The translations under genes were made by a program, and so were the position numbers. Below, piece after piece: positions 43,172 through 51,096 of a stretch of 64,000 nucleotides of DNA. Source of the stretch: Bradyrhizobium iriomotense (GTDB lineage: Bacteria; Pseudomonadota; Alphaproteobacteria; Rhizobiales; Xanthobacteraceae). Below the pieces are notes generated by a model. That model was not told the DNA's origin and ran no database searches. It worked only from the letters and a program-made list of their open reading frames with translations. The DNA lies in the NCBI RefSeq assembly GCF_018130765.1, contig NZ_JAFCJZ010000017.1, positions 124,001 to 188,000 of the forward strand, given 5' to 3'. Positions within the stretch are counted from its first letter, which is position 1. The number at the start of each line of letters is the position of its first letter.

Positions 43172-43525
43172 ATGGCCGACGGAATATCGCTTGCCGACAA
43201 GCTCGCGACCTTTGGGGATTATTGGTCGCCGCGTACGATCACGACCTTCAACGATTGCGACGTGATGGTGGTGAAGGTGAAGGGCGAATTCACCTGGCAC
43301 AAGCACGACGACACCGACGATTTCTTTCTCGTCCTGAAAGGCAATCTGGACATCGAACTGCGGGACCGCACGGTGACGCTCGGCCCGGGCGAGCTCTATG
43401 TCGTGCCTAAGGGGGTCGAACATCGACCGGTCGCGCGCGAGGAGGTTCATCTGATGCTGATCGAGCCGACCGGCACGCCGAATACGGGTGACAAGGCAAC
43501 GGCAGCAGCGCGCAAGCTCGCATAG
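43172..43525 (+). CDS. Cupin domain protein
   Basis: 117 aa single-domain cupin: motif 1 as FTWHKHDDTDDFFLVLKGNL (His, His, Asp/Glu metal ligands) and motif 2 as PGELYVVPKGVEHRPVA. Such small cupins bind a divalent metal and may act as isomerases, dioxygenases or sensors. Starts at the ATG at 43172, 72 bp after the cysteine-cluster gene, and could share its transcript. Confidence 0.9.
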   Translation: MADGISLADKLATFGDYWSPRTITTFNDCDVMVVKVKGEFTWHKHDDTDDFFLVLKGNLDIELRDRTVTLGPGELYVVPKGVEHRPVAREEVHLMLIEPTGTPNTGDKATAAARKLA

Positions 43526-43547
43526 AGGCAACGCGGTTGGCTCTGGT

Positions 43548-44060
43548 CTAATCCCTCGAGGTCGCCAGCCTGCTGAAGCTGCCGACCAGCTTGGCCCTTG
43601 CCCGCGCAACAATGTCCTTCGCCGCGCGGCTCAGGGCCCGGATGGCCCGCCAGGCTTCGGTTGCCTGCAGCCACGCTTTCATCTCGGCGAATTTGCCGTA
43701 CGCCCAGGCGAATGCCGGAATCCGCATCAGCTTGTCGCGCGTGAGATGGAACAGGCGCTCGACCAGCACGAGCTTGAGCAATTCGCCGACGATGAATGTC
43801 GCCGCGCCGCTCACGAACTGACCGGTCGCGGCGAAGTAAGCCGCCAAGGGCTTGATCGGCTCCAGAATGATGACGGGCACGGAAAACAGGGCGAGTGACG
43901 GATAAGGCGGAAGCGACCTGATCCAGGCGCGCAACCGCCTGAATTCGAAATGCCGCCCGATCCAGCGCGCGATGGGCCTTGCCACGGCCATGAAGACCGC
44001 ATCCACCAGGAAGTAGATCGCAGCCAGGATGTAAGTGACGGGTTTCAGGATTCGCTTCAC
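43548..44060 (-). CDS. Hypothetical membrane-associated protein
   Basis: 170 aa. Two hydrophobic stretches (YILAAIYFLVDAVFMAVARP and LALFSVPVIILEPIKPLAAY) are followed by helical amphipathic sequence rich in Arg/Lys/Ala. The GTG at 44060 has GGGAGAGG four bases upstream, better than the ATG at 44108. No named family recognised with confidence. Convergent with the cupin gene. Confidence 0.7.
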   Translation of the reverse strand: MKRILKPVTYILAAIYFLVDAVFMAVARPIARWIGRHFEFRRLRAWIRSLPPYPSLALFSVPVIILEPIKPLAAYFAATGQFVSGAATFIVGELLKLVLVERLFHLTRDKLMRIPAFAWAYGKFAEMKAWLQATEAWRAIRALSRAAKDIVARARAKLVGSFSRLATSRD

Positions 44061-44173
44061 GATACCTCTCCCGGGGACTGAAAGCCGGAACTGGGACTTA
44101 AGTTTCACCCAGACGTGAATAACTTGCGAATTCCTGGTGGAACTTTTTGGGCATCGGCCGGCTCTGCCGCGGT

Positions 44174-44596
44174 TCAGATTTCGGCATAGACCTCCAGAAG
44201 ATTGCCGTCAGGGTCGCGAAAGAACAGTGTGCGATGTCCGAAGGACTGGTCCGTCGGCGGCGAGAGCAGCGCCACGCCCTGCCGCACGAGCTCGTCGGCG
44301 CATTGATCGACCTCGGCTGCGGCGACCTTGAAAGCCAGTTGCAGCGAGGCGCTGCCCGCCGGTATCGGCGCGTCAGTCGCGGTCCGGCTCGGTCTTGCCA
44401 AAGCCAGCGTGTTGGGGCCGATGCCGTACTCAATCCAGTTCGGCGAAAGCTCGCGCAGCAGTGGAAAGGCGAGCACGCCCTCGTAGAAGTGCCGCATCGC
44501 CGCCATGTCGCGGACGAAGATGACGGTGTAGTCGATCGCGCGGATGGCGCCGAAGGGTGAGCGCCGGCCCGGATCGGTCGTCTGTGCGTTTGTCAT
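44174..44596 (-). CDS. VOC family (glyoxalase-like) protein
   Basis: About 140 aa with two beta-alpha-beta-beta-beta units: AIDYTVIFVRDMAAMRHFYE and, at the end, LFFRDPDGNLLEVYAEI. The C-terminal Glu is a usual metal ligand. Could be a glyoxalase, dioxygenase or drug-binding protein. ATG at 44596; a TTG at 44608 with CGGAG upstream is an equal alternative. Confidence 0.88.
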   Translation of the reverse strand: MTNAQTTDPGRRSPFGAIRAIDYTVIFVRDMAAMRHFYEGVLAFPLLRELSPNWIEYGIGPNTLALARPSRTATDAPIPAGSASLQLAFKVAAAEVDQCADELVRQGVALLSPPTDQSFGHRTLFFRDPDGNLLEVYAEI

Positions 44597-44623
44597 TTCG
44601 TCGTTCAATCCAAACTCCGTCGT

Positions 44624-44703
44624 GTAGCCCGCATGAGCGAAGCGACATGCGGGAAATCATCGACAAGCTTCCCGGATATCGCTCCGCTCATCCGGGCTAC
44701 ACG
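44624..44703. repeat. Palindromic repeat, family 4, copy 1
   Basis: gtagcccgcatgagcgaagc on the left and gctcatccgggctacac on the right form the outer stem; 'gacatgcggg' and 'cccggatatcg' the inner. It lies directly 3' of the MDR dehydrogenase gene (stop at 44707) and upstream of the VOC gene. Confidence 0.85.
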
Positions 44704-44706
44704 CCC

Positions 44707-45858
44707 TCACTCCACCAGCTCCGGCCACGGCACGATGGTCGACTTCACCGTCTTCATCGCCATCGCGTCCCTCACGGCCTGTGCGACACCCTCTTCCGTG
44801 AACGGATAGATCGTCTGCATCTTCAGCCACGGATATTTGTCACGCGTACGGTAGAGCATGTCGACGCCGAGCGGCAGGTCGTTGCCGGTAAAGCCCCAGG
44901 ATCCCAGCACGTTGAGGTCCTTGGTACAGATGCGATGCCACGACGTGTCGATCGAGCCGGCGTCGGTGAACTGGCCCATCTCGACATAGGTGCCGCCGTC
45001 GCGCAGCATCTCGATGCCTTCGGGGCCGGCCGTGGGATGGCCCGAGCAATCCATCACGAGGTCAGCGCCGAAGCCGCCGACGATTTTCCGCACGCGATCG
45101 ATGCGCTCCTGCGGCGACTTGAGCTCCTCGATGTTCACAGTCGCCTCTGCGCCGAACTCGCGCGCGAGCTTGAGCCGCGGCTCTTCCGGCGCGCCGACGC
45201 AGATCACGCGCCCTGCTCCCATCTCCTTGGCGGCGGCGACCGCGAGAATGCCGATCGGGCCCGAGCCCTGGATCACCACCGTGTCGCCCCAGGAAAAACC
45301 ACCGGCCCGGGTCGCGCGGTTGAAGGCGCGGATGCAGGACGTCAGCGGCTCCGACAATGCACCGAGTCGCAGGGACATGTCGTCGGGCAGCTTGTAGATC
45401 TTGGTGCCCGGCAGCATCTCGAGATCGACATAGACATATTCGGCCCAGCCGCCCCACATGTGCGGCGCCTTGTCGAAGCCGAGATAGCGGCCGTAATAGA
45501 CGGGCGTCAGGCATTTGTTGGCGGTCTGCGGATAGTGGACGCAGTAGTAGCAGCGCCCGCACGGCATCAGCGGCGGGATCATCACCTTCGAGCCGACCTT
45601 GAGCGGCTTGCTCATGAAGTCCTCGGTGAACTCCTCGCCGCATTCGACGATGATGCCGCCGAGCTCGTGGCCGAGCGTGAACGGCCAGGGCAGCGGCTTC
45701 GGCCAGTGACCCTTCAGGATATGCAGATCGGTGCCGCAGACCCCGCAGGCGCCGACCTTGATCAGCGCGGCCTTGCGGCCGACCTTCGGCCACGGCACGG
45801 TGCGGATGACGGGCTCCGAGCCCGGCCCTGCGTGGGTGCAGACGCGGATTTGCTCCAT
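44707..45858 (-). CDS. Zinc-dependent alcohol dehydrogenase-like enzyme (MDR)
   Basis: 383 aa. Catalytic zinc: Cys in GACGVCGTDLHILKGHW and His-Glu in LGHELGGIIV. Structural zinc: PCGRCYYCVHYPQTANKC. The Rossmann part has VIQGSGPIGILAVAAAKEMG. It is closest in style to the L-threonine/polyol-dehydrogenase branch and probably oxidises a polyol or amino alcohol; substrate not certain. GAGGACACACC precedes the ATG at 45858. Flanked by direct copies of repeat family 4. Confidence 0.9.
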   Translation of the reverse strand: MEQIRVCTHAGPGSEPVIRTVPWPKVGRKAALIKVGACGVCGTDLHILKGHWPKPLPWPFTLGHELGGIIVECGEEFTEDFMSKPLKVGSKVMIPPLMPCGRCYYCVHYPQTANKCLTPVYYGRYLGFDKAPHMWGGWAEYVYVDLEMLPGTKIYKLPDDMSLRLGALSEPLTSCIRAFNRATRAGGFSWGDTVVIQGSGPIGILAVAAAKEMGAGRVICVGAPEEPRLKLAREFGAEATVNIEELKSPQERIDRVRKIVGGFGADLVMDCSGHPTAGPEGIEMLRDGGTYVEMGQFTDAGSIDTSWHRICTKDLNVLGSWGFTGNDLPLGVDMLYRTRDKYPWLKMQTIYPFTEEGVAQAVRDAMAMKTVKSTIVPWPELVE

Positions 45859-45948
45859 GGTGTGTCCTCGCTGCCCGTCTGTTATGATTGGTGGTGCGGG
45901 CTGAGGCGAAGCGTATGTGAGATGGGCGACCGTGCCAAGCGGGCAGTC

Positions 45949-46020
45949 TCGTAGCCCGCATGAGCGAAGCGATATGCGGGACACTGTCCCCGGATATCGC
46001 TTCGCTCATCCGGGCTACAA
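45949..46020. repeat. Palindromic repeat, family 4, copy 2
   Basis: gtagcccgcatgagcgaagc to tcgctcatccgggctac, in the same orientation as copies 1 and 3. It lies in the divergent region between the MDR and GNAT genes, ending only 15 bp before the GNAT start. Confidence 0.85.
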
Positions 46021-46035
46021 GAGAGGGGCTCGCCA

Positions 46036-46515
46036 ATGCTGCGCGATTATCGGGCTGACGATGCGGAAGCGATCGTCCGTGTCGCGCTGGCCGCGTTCGC
46101 CGAGTTCGAGCAGCACTATTCCGACTGGCCGCTGTTCACGGCCAACGTCGCGAAGATGCCGCGGCTTGCCAAGACAGGCGAAATCATCGTTGCCGAAGAC
46201 GGTGGCCAGATCGTCGGCGCCGTCGCTTATGTCGGCGCGCAAGCGCCGAAGCCGGAATTCTTCGATCCGGCCTGGCCGGTCATCCGCATGCTGGTGGTCG
46301 ACCCTTCCGCGCGCGGCAAGGGCATCGGCCGGCAATTGACCGAAGAGTGCCTGCGCCGCGCCGAGCGCGACCAGTCGCCGGCCATCGCTCTGCACACGAC
46401 GCCGATCATGACGATCGCGCTGCCGATGTATCTGCGGATGGGATTTGTGAGGAGTGGCGACGCGCCGGATATTCTGGGCGTGCCGTATGCAGTTTACGTG
46501 AAGTCGCTGGCGTAG
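46036..46515 (+). CDS. GNAT N-acetyltransferase
   Basis: 159 aa. Motif A is MLVVDPSARGKGIGRQLTEE, preceded by the strand of IIVAEDGGQIVGAVAYVG. Substrate unknown; it could acetylate an amine or antibiotic-like molecule. The ATG at 46036 follows 15 bp after a family-4 repeat, and another copy begins right after the stop, so the gene is bracketed by direct repeats. Confidence 0.9.
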   Translation: MLRDYRADDAEAIVRVALAAFAEFEQHYSDWPLFTANVAKMPRLAKTGEIIVAEDGGQIVGAVAYVGAQAPKPEFFDPAWPVIRMLVVDPSARGKGIGRQLTEECLRRAERDQSPAIALHTTPIMTIALPMYLRMGFVRSGDAPDILGVPYAVYVKSLA

Positions 46516-46516
46516 T

Positions 46517-46589
46517 CTCGTAGCCCGCATGAGCGTAGCGACATGCGGGAACAGTGGCCCCGGATATCGCTTCGCTCATCCGAGCTACG
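46517..46589. repeat. Palindromic repeat, family 4, copy 3
   Basis: cgtagcccgcatgagcgtag to cgcttcgctcatccgagctac, same orientation as copy 2 with a few substitutions. It begins immediately after the GNAT stop codon. Confidence 0.85.
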
Positions 46590-46661
46590 GGACACACCCA
46601 AGTGTCTTGAGCACGGGACAGCGAACGTGTAAGGCCCGAACAGTCCCACCCAGGTGCCCGC

Positions 46662-47903
46662 TTGAACCCCCTTCCCCAAAATCCCGTGGTCGCGTCCGGC
46701 TCGTTCGCGGCGATGAGGTCCGTGCCGTATCGTCTCCAGTTCACGGCCTACGTGCTGGCGATGATGGCCGACAATATCGAGCATGTGATCAGCTATTGGG
46801 TGGTGTTCCAGAAATTCCATTCGCCGACGCTGGGCGGTTTTGCCGTGCTGTCGCACTGGCTGCCGTTCCTGCTGTTCTCGGTCGCGGTCGGTGGTCTCGC
46901 CGACCGGTTCGATCCGCGCCGGATCATCCAGTGCGGCATGCTGCTCTTCATTGTGGCCTCCGCCGGATGGGGCTTCTTCTTCCTCACCGACACGATCCAG
47001 ATGTGGCACGCGATGCTGCTGCTGGTGATCCACGGCTGCGCCGGCGTGCTGTGGCAGACGCCGAACCAGCTCTTGCTCTACGACCTCGTCGGGCCGGCCG
47101 ACCTGCCGAGCGCAGTGCGGCTGAACGCGATGGCGCGCTATCTCGGCATTCTGGTCGGACCTGCGGTGGGCGGGATCATCATGCTGACGCTCGGCCCCTC
47201 ACACGGCATCATCTTCAACACGCTGTTCTATCTGCCGATGCTGCTCTGGCTGTTCTGGGCCCCGGTGCGGGACAAGAGCCTGGCTGCGCGACGCTTTGCG
47301 GTGCGCGGCCTTGCCGACATCGCGCTCACCATCCGCGCCATCGGCACGCAGCCGGTGCTGACGGCGATGACGTGGCTTGCCGGCCTCACCTCGTTCATGA
47401 TCGGCAATGCCTATCACGCCCAGATGCCAGGCTTTGCCGGCGATCTCGGCCATGGCGATCCCGGCGTTTCCTACAGCGTGCTGCTCGCGGCGGATGCCGC
47501 CGGCGCGCTGCTCGCCGGCATTGCGCTGGAATCCTGGGGACGCCTCAAGGGCACGCCGCGCACCGCGATCACGCTGGCGATGCTCTGGAGCGTTGCGCTG
47601 CTCGGCTTCGCCGCTATGCGGATCTATCCGGTCGCGATCGTGCTGCTGTTCTTCGCGGGCTTCTTCGAGCTGTCCTTCAACACCATGGCACAGGCCCTGG
47701 TGCAGCTGAACGCGCCGCATGACATCCGCGGCCGCGTCGTCGGTCTTTATAATATGGCCGGGCTGGGCATGCGGGCCTTCAGCGGCATCACGGTCGGCGT
47801 GTTCGGCGCGGCGATCGGCATCCACTGGTCGCTCGGGCTGTCGGCCGCTCTGCTGCTGACGCTGCTGGTCCTGCTGTATCAGCGGGGGGCACGGACGGCT
47901 TGA
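46662..47903 (+). CDS. MFS transporter
   Basis: 413 aa, 12 helices. The loop motif GGLADRFDPRRIIQCGML is the conserved G-x3-DR-x-RR of the superfamily; MMADNIEHVISYWVVFQKFH and GPAVGGIIMLTLGPSHGI point to the DHA3/enterobactin-exporter-like group. Probably an exporter. The start is a TTG at 46662 or an ATG at 46713; neither has a strong ribosome site. Confidence 0.88.
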   Translation: MNPLPQNPVVASGSFAAMRSVPYRLQFTAYVLAMMADNIEHVISYWVVFQKFHSPTLGGFAVLSHWLPFLLFSVAVGGLADRFDPRRIIQCGMLLFIVASAGWGFFFLTDTIQMWHAMLLLVIHGCAGVLWQTPNQLLLYDLVGPADLPSAVRLNAMARYLGILVGPAVGGIIMLTLGPSHGIIFNTLFYLPMLLWLFWAPVRDKSLAARRFAVRGLADIALTIRAIGTQPVLTAMTWLAGLTSFMIGNAYHAQMPGFAGDLGHGDPGVSYSVLLAADAAGALLAGIALESWGRLKGTPRTAITLAMLWSVALLGFAAMRIYPVAIVLLFFAGFFELSFNTMAQALVQLNAPHDIRGRVVGLYNMAGLGMRAFSGITVGVFGAAIGIHWSLGLSAALLLTLLVLLYQRGARTA

Positions 47904-48036
47904 CCGGTTCCCCTCGGGATGTGGCTTTTCGATTGTGTCTGTCCGTAACCGGCGCGTCCGATCCTAACGCGGCATTAACCCTATGCACCTTAGGGTCGTG
48001 CCGGACTCCGCCCGGGCGGGGGGTCGGGTGTTGAAA

Positions 48037-48648
48037 ATGGCGTTGGCGAACAAAAAATTTCTTCCGGCCGCCGAGGAGCGTCGGCGTTTCCAGCGGGTCA
48101 AGGTGCACCTGCTCGGCCGCTACATGCTGCCGGACCGCCGTGAATTCCCCTGCCAGGTGATCAACATGTCGCCGGGCGGCCTCGCTTTGCTCGCCCCCGG
48201 CATCGGCAATGTCGGCGACCGCGTGGTCGCCTATCTCGACCATATCGGCCGCGTCGAGGGCAAGATCACCCGCATCATCGACAATGGCTTCGCCATGACG
48301 ATCGGGGCGACGCCCAGGAAGCGCGACAAGCTCGCCGCACAGCTGACCTGGCTCGCCAACCGCGACATCCTCAACCTGCCCGAGGACCGCCGCCATGACC
48401 GTATCGTGCCGCGCAACCCGATCGCGGTGCTGACGCTCGAGGACGGCACCAAGATGACCTGCCGCATCATCGACCTGTCGCTGTCGGGCGCGGCCATCGC
48501 CGCGGAGAACCGCCCGCCGCTGAAGTCAACGGTTCTGCTCGGCCGGGTCCAGGGCCGCGTGGTCCGAAACCTCGAAGACGGCTTCGCGCTGGAATTCATG
48601 CACGAGCAGCCGGCAGAGACTCTCGAAGAGAGCGTTACCGCGCGGTAA
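48037..48648 (+). CDS. Tandem PilZ-domain protein
   Basis: 203 aa with two PilZ units. First: ERRRFQRVKVHLLGRYML with NMSPGGLALLAPG. Second: DRIVPRNPIAVLTLEDG with DLSLSGAAIAAEN. Both keep the RxxxR and (D/N)xSxxG c-di-GMP contacts. It would act as a c-di-GMP receptor in motility or polymer control, for which a GGDEF/EAL protein at 25.5 kb could be a source or sink. ATG at 48037. A strong terminator follows. Confidence 0.88.
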   Translation: MALANKKFLPAAEERRRFQRVKVHLLGRYMLPDRREFPCQVINMSPGGLALLAPGIGNVGDRVVAYLDHIGRVEGKITRIIDNGFAMTIGATPRKRDKLAAQLTWLANRDILNLPEDRRHDRIVPRNPIAVLTLEDGTKMTCRIIDLSLSGAAIAAENRPPLKSTVLLGRVQGRVVRNLEDGFALEFMHEQPAETLEESVTAR

Positions 48649-48687
48649 AGCGAAACCACGCCAAAACCACTGTTTTTCCACCACTGA

Positions 48688-48720
48688 AGGCGGCATCCGC
48701 AATGCGGACGCCGCCTTTTT
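48688..48720 (+). terminator. Rho-independent terminator
   Basis: A stem GGCGGC-a-TCCGC / GCGGA-c-GCCGCC with an AAT loop is followed by TTTTT. It lies 40 bp after the PilZ gene stop. Confidence 0.85.
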
Positions 48721-48979
48721 CGTGCGTTGTGACGGGGGCTGCGCGAGTTAACGCGAGGCCCGCTTGCGCGCCGAAACGGCGGTTCCGCCAGCGTTTCCGC
48801 GTTAATCGATAAAGTTTGAATCAATTGCAGTAATCTCCAATTTTACGCGAATTCTATTCAAGTATAGATCGAATTCGCCGCGTATTTTACTTGCATTCGT
48901 CTCGACTTGACTTGGTCGACTTAGCGGCAACTCAAAAGCTCCGTGCGAAACGTGGTCCCAACAAGAAACGGGGGCCGCA

Positions 48980-49603
48980 ATGTTTGATTTCAGGGGACAG
49001 GGGAAGGGACTGGCGATTGCCGCCATGCTCTTCGGGATCAGCGCGGCAGCGCAGGCCGGCGAAGGCCGACTGCTCTTCGCGAGCCTCGGCGACACCACGC
49101 GTGCGCCGATCGGCTGGGTCGAGTTCTGCGCGGACAATGCCGCTCAGTGCCAGGGCGGGCCGACGCAGCCGCGCGACATCGTGATGTCGCAGACGGCGTG
49201 GCGCGACCTCGTCAAGGTCAATCGCTGGGTCAACGAGACCGTCAAGCCTTTGACCGACCAGGAGCACTGGGGCGTGATCGAGAAGTGGTCGCTGCCGTCA
49301 GACGGCTACGGCGACTGTGAAGATTATGTGCTGTTGAAGCGCAAGATGCTGATGGATGCCGGCTGGCCCCGCGAGGCCCTGCTCATCACCGTCGTGCGCG
49401 ACAAGAAGGGCGAAGGGCACGCGGTGCTGACGGTGAAGACCGACAAGGGCGAGTTCGTTCTCGACAACCAGAACGAGAACGTCGTTGCCTGGACGGAGAC
49501 CGGTTACCGCTTCGTCAAGCGCCAGTCGCAGAGCGATCCCAACGTCTGGGTCTCGCTCGGCGATACCAAGCCGGCGGTCTCCACCGCCAGCGCAAGAGAT
49601 TAG
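48980..49603 (+). CDS. Transglutaminase-like cysteine peptidase (BTLCP)
   Basis: 207 aa with a signal peptide (GLAIAAMLFGISAAAQAGEG). Catalytic triad in order: Cys in GYGDCEDYVLLKR, His in GEGHAVLTVKT, Asp in FVLDNQNENV. This is the bacterial transglutaminase-like cysteine peptidase family; relatives such as LapG cleave surface adhesins under c-di-GMP control, though no lapD partner is adjacent. The 259-bp AT-rich upstream region holds a GCGAATTC/GAATTCGC palindrome near 48847-48878. The candidate small RNA follows right after the stop. Confidence 0.9.
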   Translation: MFDFRGQGKGLAIAAMLFGISAAAQAGEGRLLFASLGDTTRAPIGWVEFCADNAAQCQGGPTQPRDIVMSQTAWRDLVKVNRWVNETVKPLTDQEHWGVIEKWSLPSDGYGDCEDYVLLKRKMLMDAGWPREALLITVVRDKKGEGHAVLTVKTDKGEFVLDNQNENVVAWTETGYRFVKRQSQSDPNVWVSLGDTKPAVSTASARD

Positions 49604-49604
49604 G

Positions 49605-49709
49605 AACGAGACAACAGGTTACGCGACCCGGTCACATCCCCACCCCTCCCCGTCCCAGACCGGTTCGCGCGCGGCCAGCCATCCCCCAATGGCTGGCCGC
49701 AACTTTTTT
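49605..49709 (+). ncRNA. Candidate small RNA with C-rich hairpin loop
   Basis: Two hairpins are stacked after the cysteine peptidase stop. The first, 49622-49669, has CGCGA-c-CCGGTC pairing with GACCGG-t-TCGCG, leaving a 24-base loop that contains ATCCCCACCCCTCCCCG. The second, 49671-49700, is a 12-bp stem with a C5A loop followed by AACTTTTTT, an ideal terminator. C-rich loops able to pair with ribosome-binding sites are a mark of rhizobial alpha-r14 and Rhodobacter 'cuckoo' RNAs. It may be transcribed separately or released from the 3' end of the mRNA. Confidence 0.55.
49671..49709 (+). terminator. Rho-independent terminator of the sRNA/peptidase transcript
   Basis: Perfect 12-bp stem GCGGCCAGCCAT/ATGGCTGGCCGC, loop CCCCCA, then AACTTTTTTG. 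Confidence 0.9.
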
Positions 49710-49843
49710 GGGCGTCCGCAAGCAGCGCAATCAATGCCTGCCTCCTGTGCGCGCGCGTAGCTTCCCCGTTCGGATGCTTCGGGCTAATCGGGTCCTGCGC
49801 CTTGCGCTTCACCCGACTTCACCGGAATCCGGAATTGCCCGTC

Positions 49844-51043
49844 ATGACCAGCAACGCGATCCTGTCCGCCATCAAGGCTTTCGAAGGCGAACTGATCGCC
49901 ATCCGGCGCGACATTCACGCCCATCCGGAGATCGCGTTCGAGGAAGTGCGAACCGCAGCGCTGGTGGCCGGCAAGCTGCGCGACTGGGGCATCGAGACCC
50001 ACGAAGCGATCGCCGGGACCGGCGTCGTCGGCACGCTCAGGGGCCACCGGCCCGGACAGCGCGCCATCGCGCTTCGCGCCGACATGGACGCGCTTCGCAT
50101 CGAGGAGAAGAGCGAATTTGCGCATCGCTCGACCGTCCCCGGCAAGATGCACGCCTGCGGCCATGATGGACACACCGCGATGCTGCTTGGTGCCGCGCGT
50201 TACCTCGCGGAGAACAGAGATTTCGGCGGCACCGTGCACTTCATCTTCCAGCCCGCGGAGGAAGGCCTCGGCGGCGCCCGCGTGATGCTGGAGGAAGGCC
50301 TGTTCGAGCGCTTTCCCACCGACGCGGTCTACGGCATGCACAACCAGCCCGGACTTCGCGCCGGCGAGTTCGGCATCCGCCAGGGCCCGGCGCTGGCGGC
50401 GAGCGACACCTGGATCGTCACCTTCCGCGGCACCGGCGGCCACGGTGGATCCGGCGCGCATACTGCAACCGATCCCACCATCCCGCTCGCCAACTTCATC
50501 CTCGGCGTCCAGACGATCGTCGCCCGCAACGTGCCGGCGGTGGAGCCAGCAGTGCTCAGCGTCGGACATATCCATGGCGGCGCGTTCAGCTCGCCGAACG
50601 TCATCCCGGCCGAAGTCGTGATCACCGGGACCGCACGCTGCTTCTCGCCCGCCGTGCGCGATATTCTGGAGCAGCGGCTGCGCCAACTGGCGGACGGCGT
50701 CGCGGCGATCCAGGGCTGCACCGCCGAAACCATCTACAAGCGCCGCTATCCGCCGCTGGTCAATACCGCGGCAGAAGTCGCGATCGCGACCGAGGTTGCG
50801 GCCGGCATCGTCGGCGCCGGCAAGGTCGACACCAACATCCCGCTCAACACCGGCGCCGACGACTTCGCCTTCATGCTGGAGCAGCGCCCGGGCGCCTTCA
50901 TCCGGATCGGAAACGGCAGCGCCGAGGACGGGCCCTGCCACCGGCTTCACACACCGCTCTACGATTTCAACGACGATGTGCTCGCACTCGGATCGACCTA
51001 CTGGGTGAGCCTGGTGCGAAAGGAGCTTGCGGTCGAGGCGTAG
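49844..51043 (+). CDS. M20 family amidohydrolase (hippurate hydrolase-like)
   Basis: 399 aa zinc-dependent metallo-hydrolase. Signatures: IRRDIHAHPEIAFEEVRTAA, RADMDALRIEE, GKMHACGHDGHTAMLL (metal-binding His/Asp), FQPAEEGLGGARVML, and late NTGADDFAFML. It should release an amino acid from an N-acyl or small peptide substrate. ATG at 49844 (MTSNAILSAI); the 14 codons before it do not fit the family. Confidence 0.92.
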   Translation: MTSNAILSAIKAFEGELIAIRRDIHAHPEIAFEEVRTAALVAGKLRDWGIETHEAIAGTGVVGTLRGHRPGQRAIALRADMDALRIEEKSEFAHRSTVPGKMHACGHDGHTAMLLGAARYLAENRDFGGTVHFIFQPAEEGLGGARVMLEEGLFERFPTDAVYGMHNQPGLRAGEFGIRQGPALAASDTWIVTFRGTGGHGGSGAHTATDPTIPLANFILGVQTIVARNVPAVEPAVLSVGHIHGGAFSSPNVIPAEVVITGTARCFSPAVRDILEQRLRQLADGVAAIQGCTAETIYKRRYPPLVNTAAEVAIATEVAAGIVGAGKVDTNIPLNTGADDFAFMLEQRPGAFIRIGNGSAEDGPCHRLHTPLYDFNDDVLALGSTYWVSLVRKELAVEA

Positions 51044-51096
51044 TCGCCGGGGGCGATGAATTTCCCTCGGGAAAGCGCACCGCAAGGCCGCCTTTG

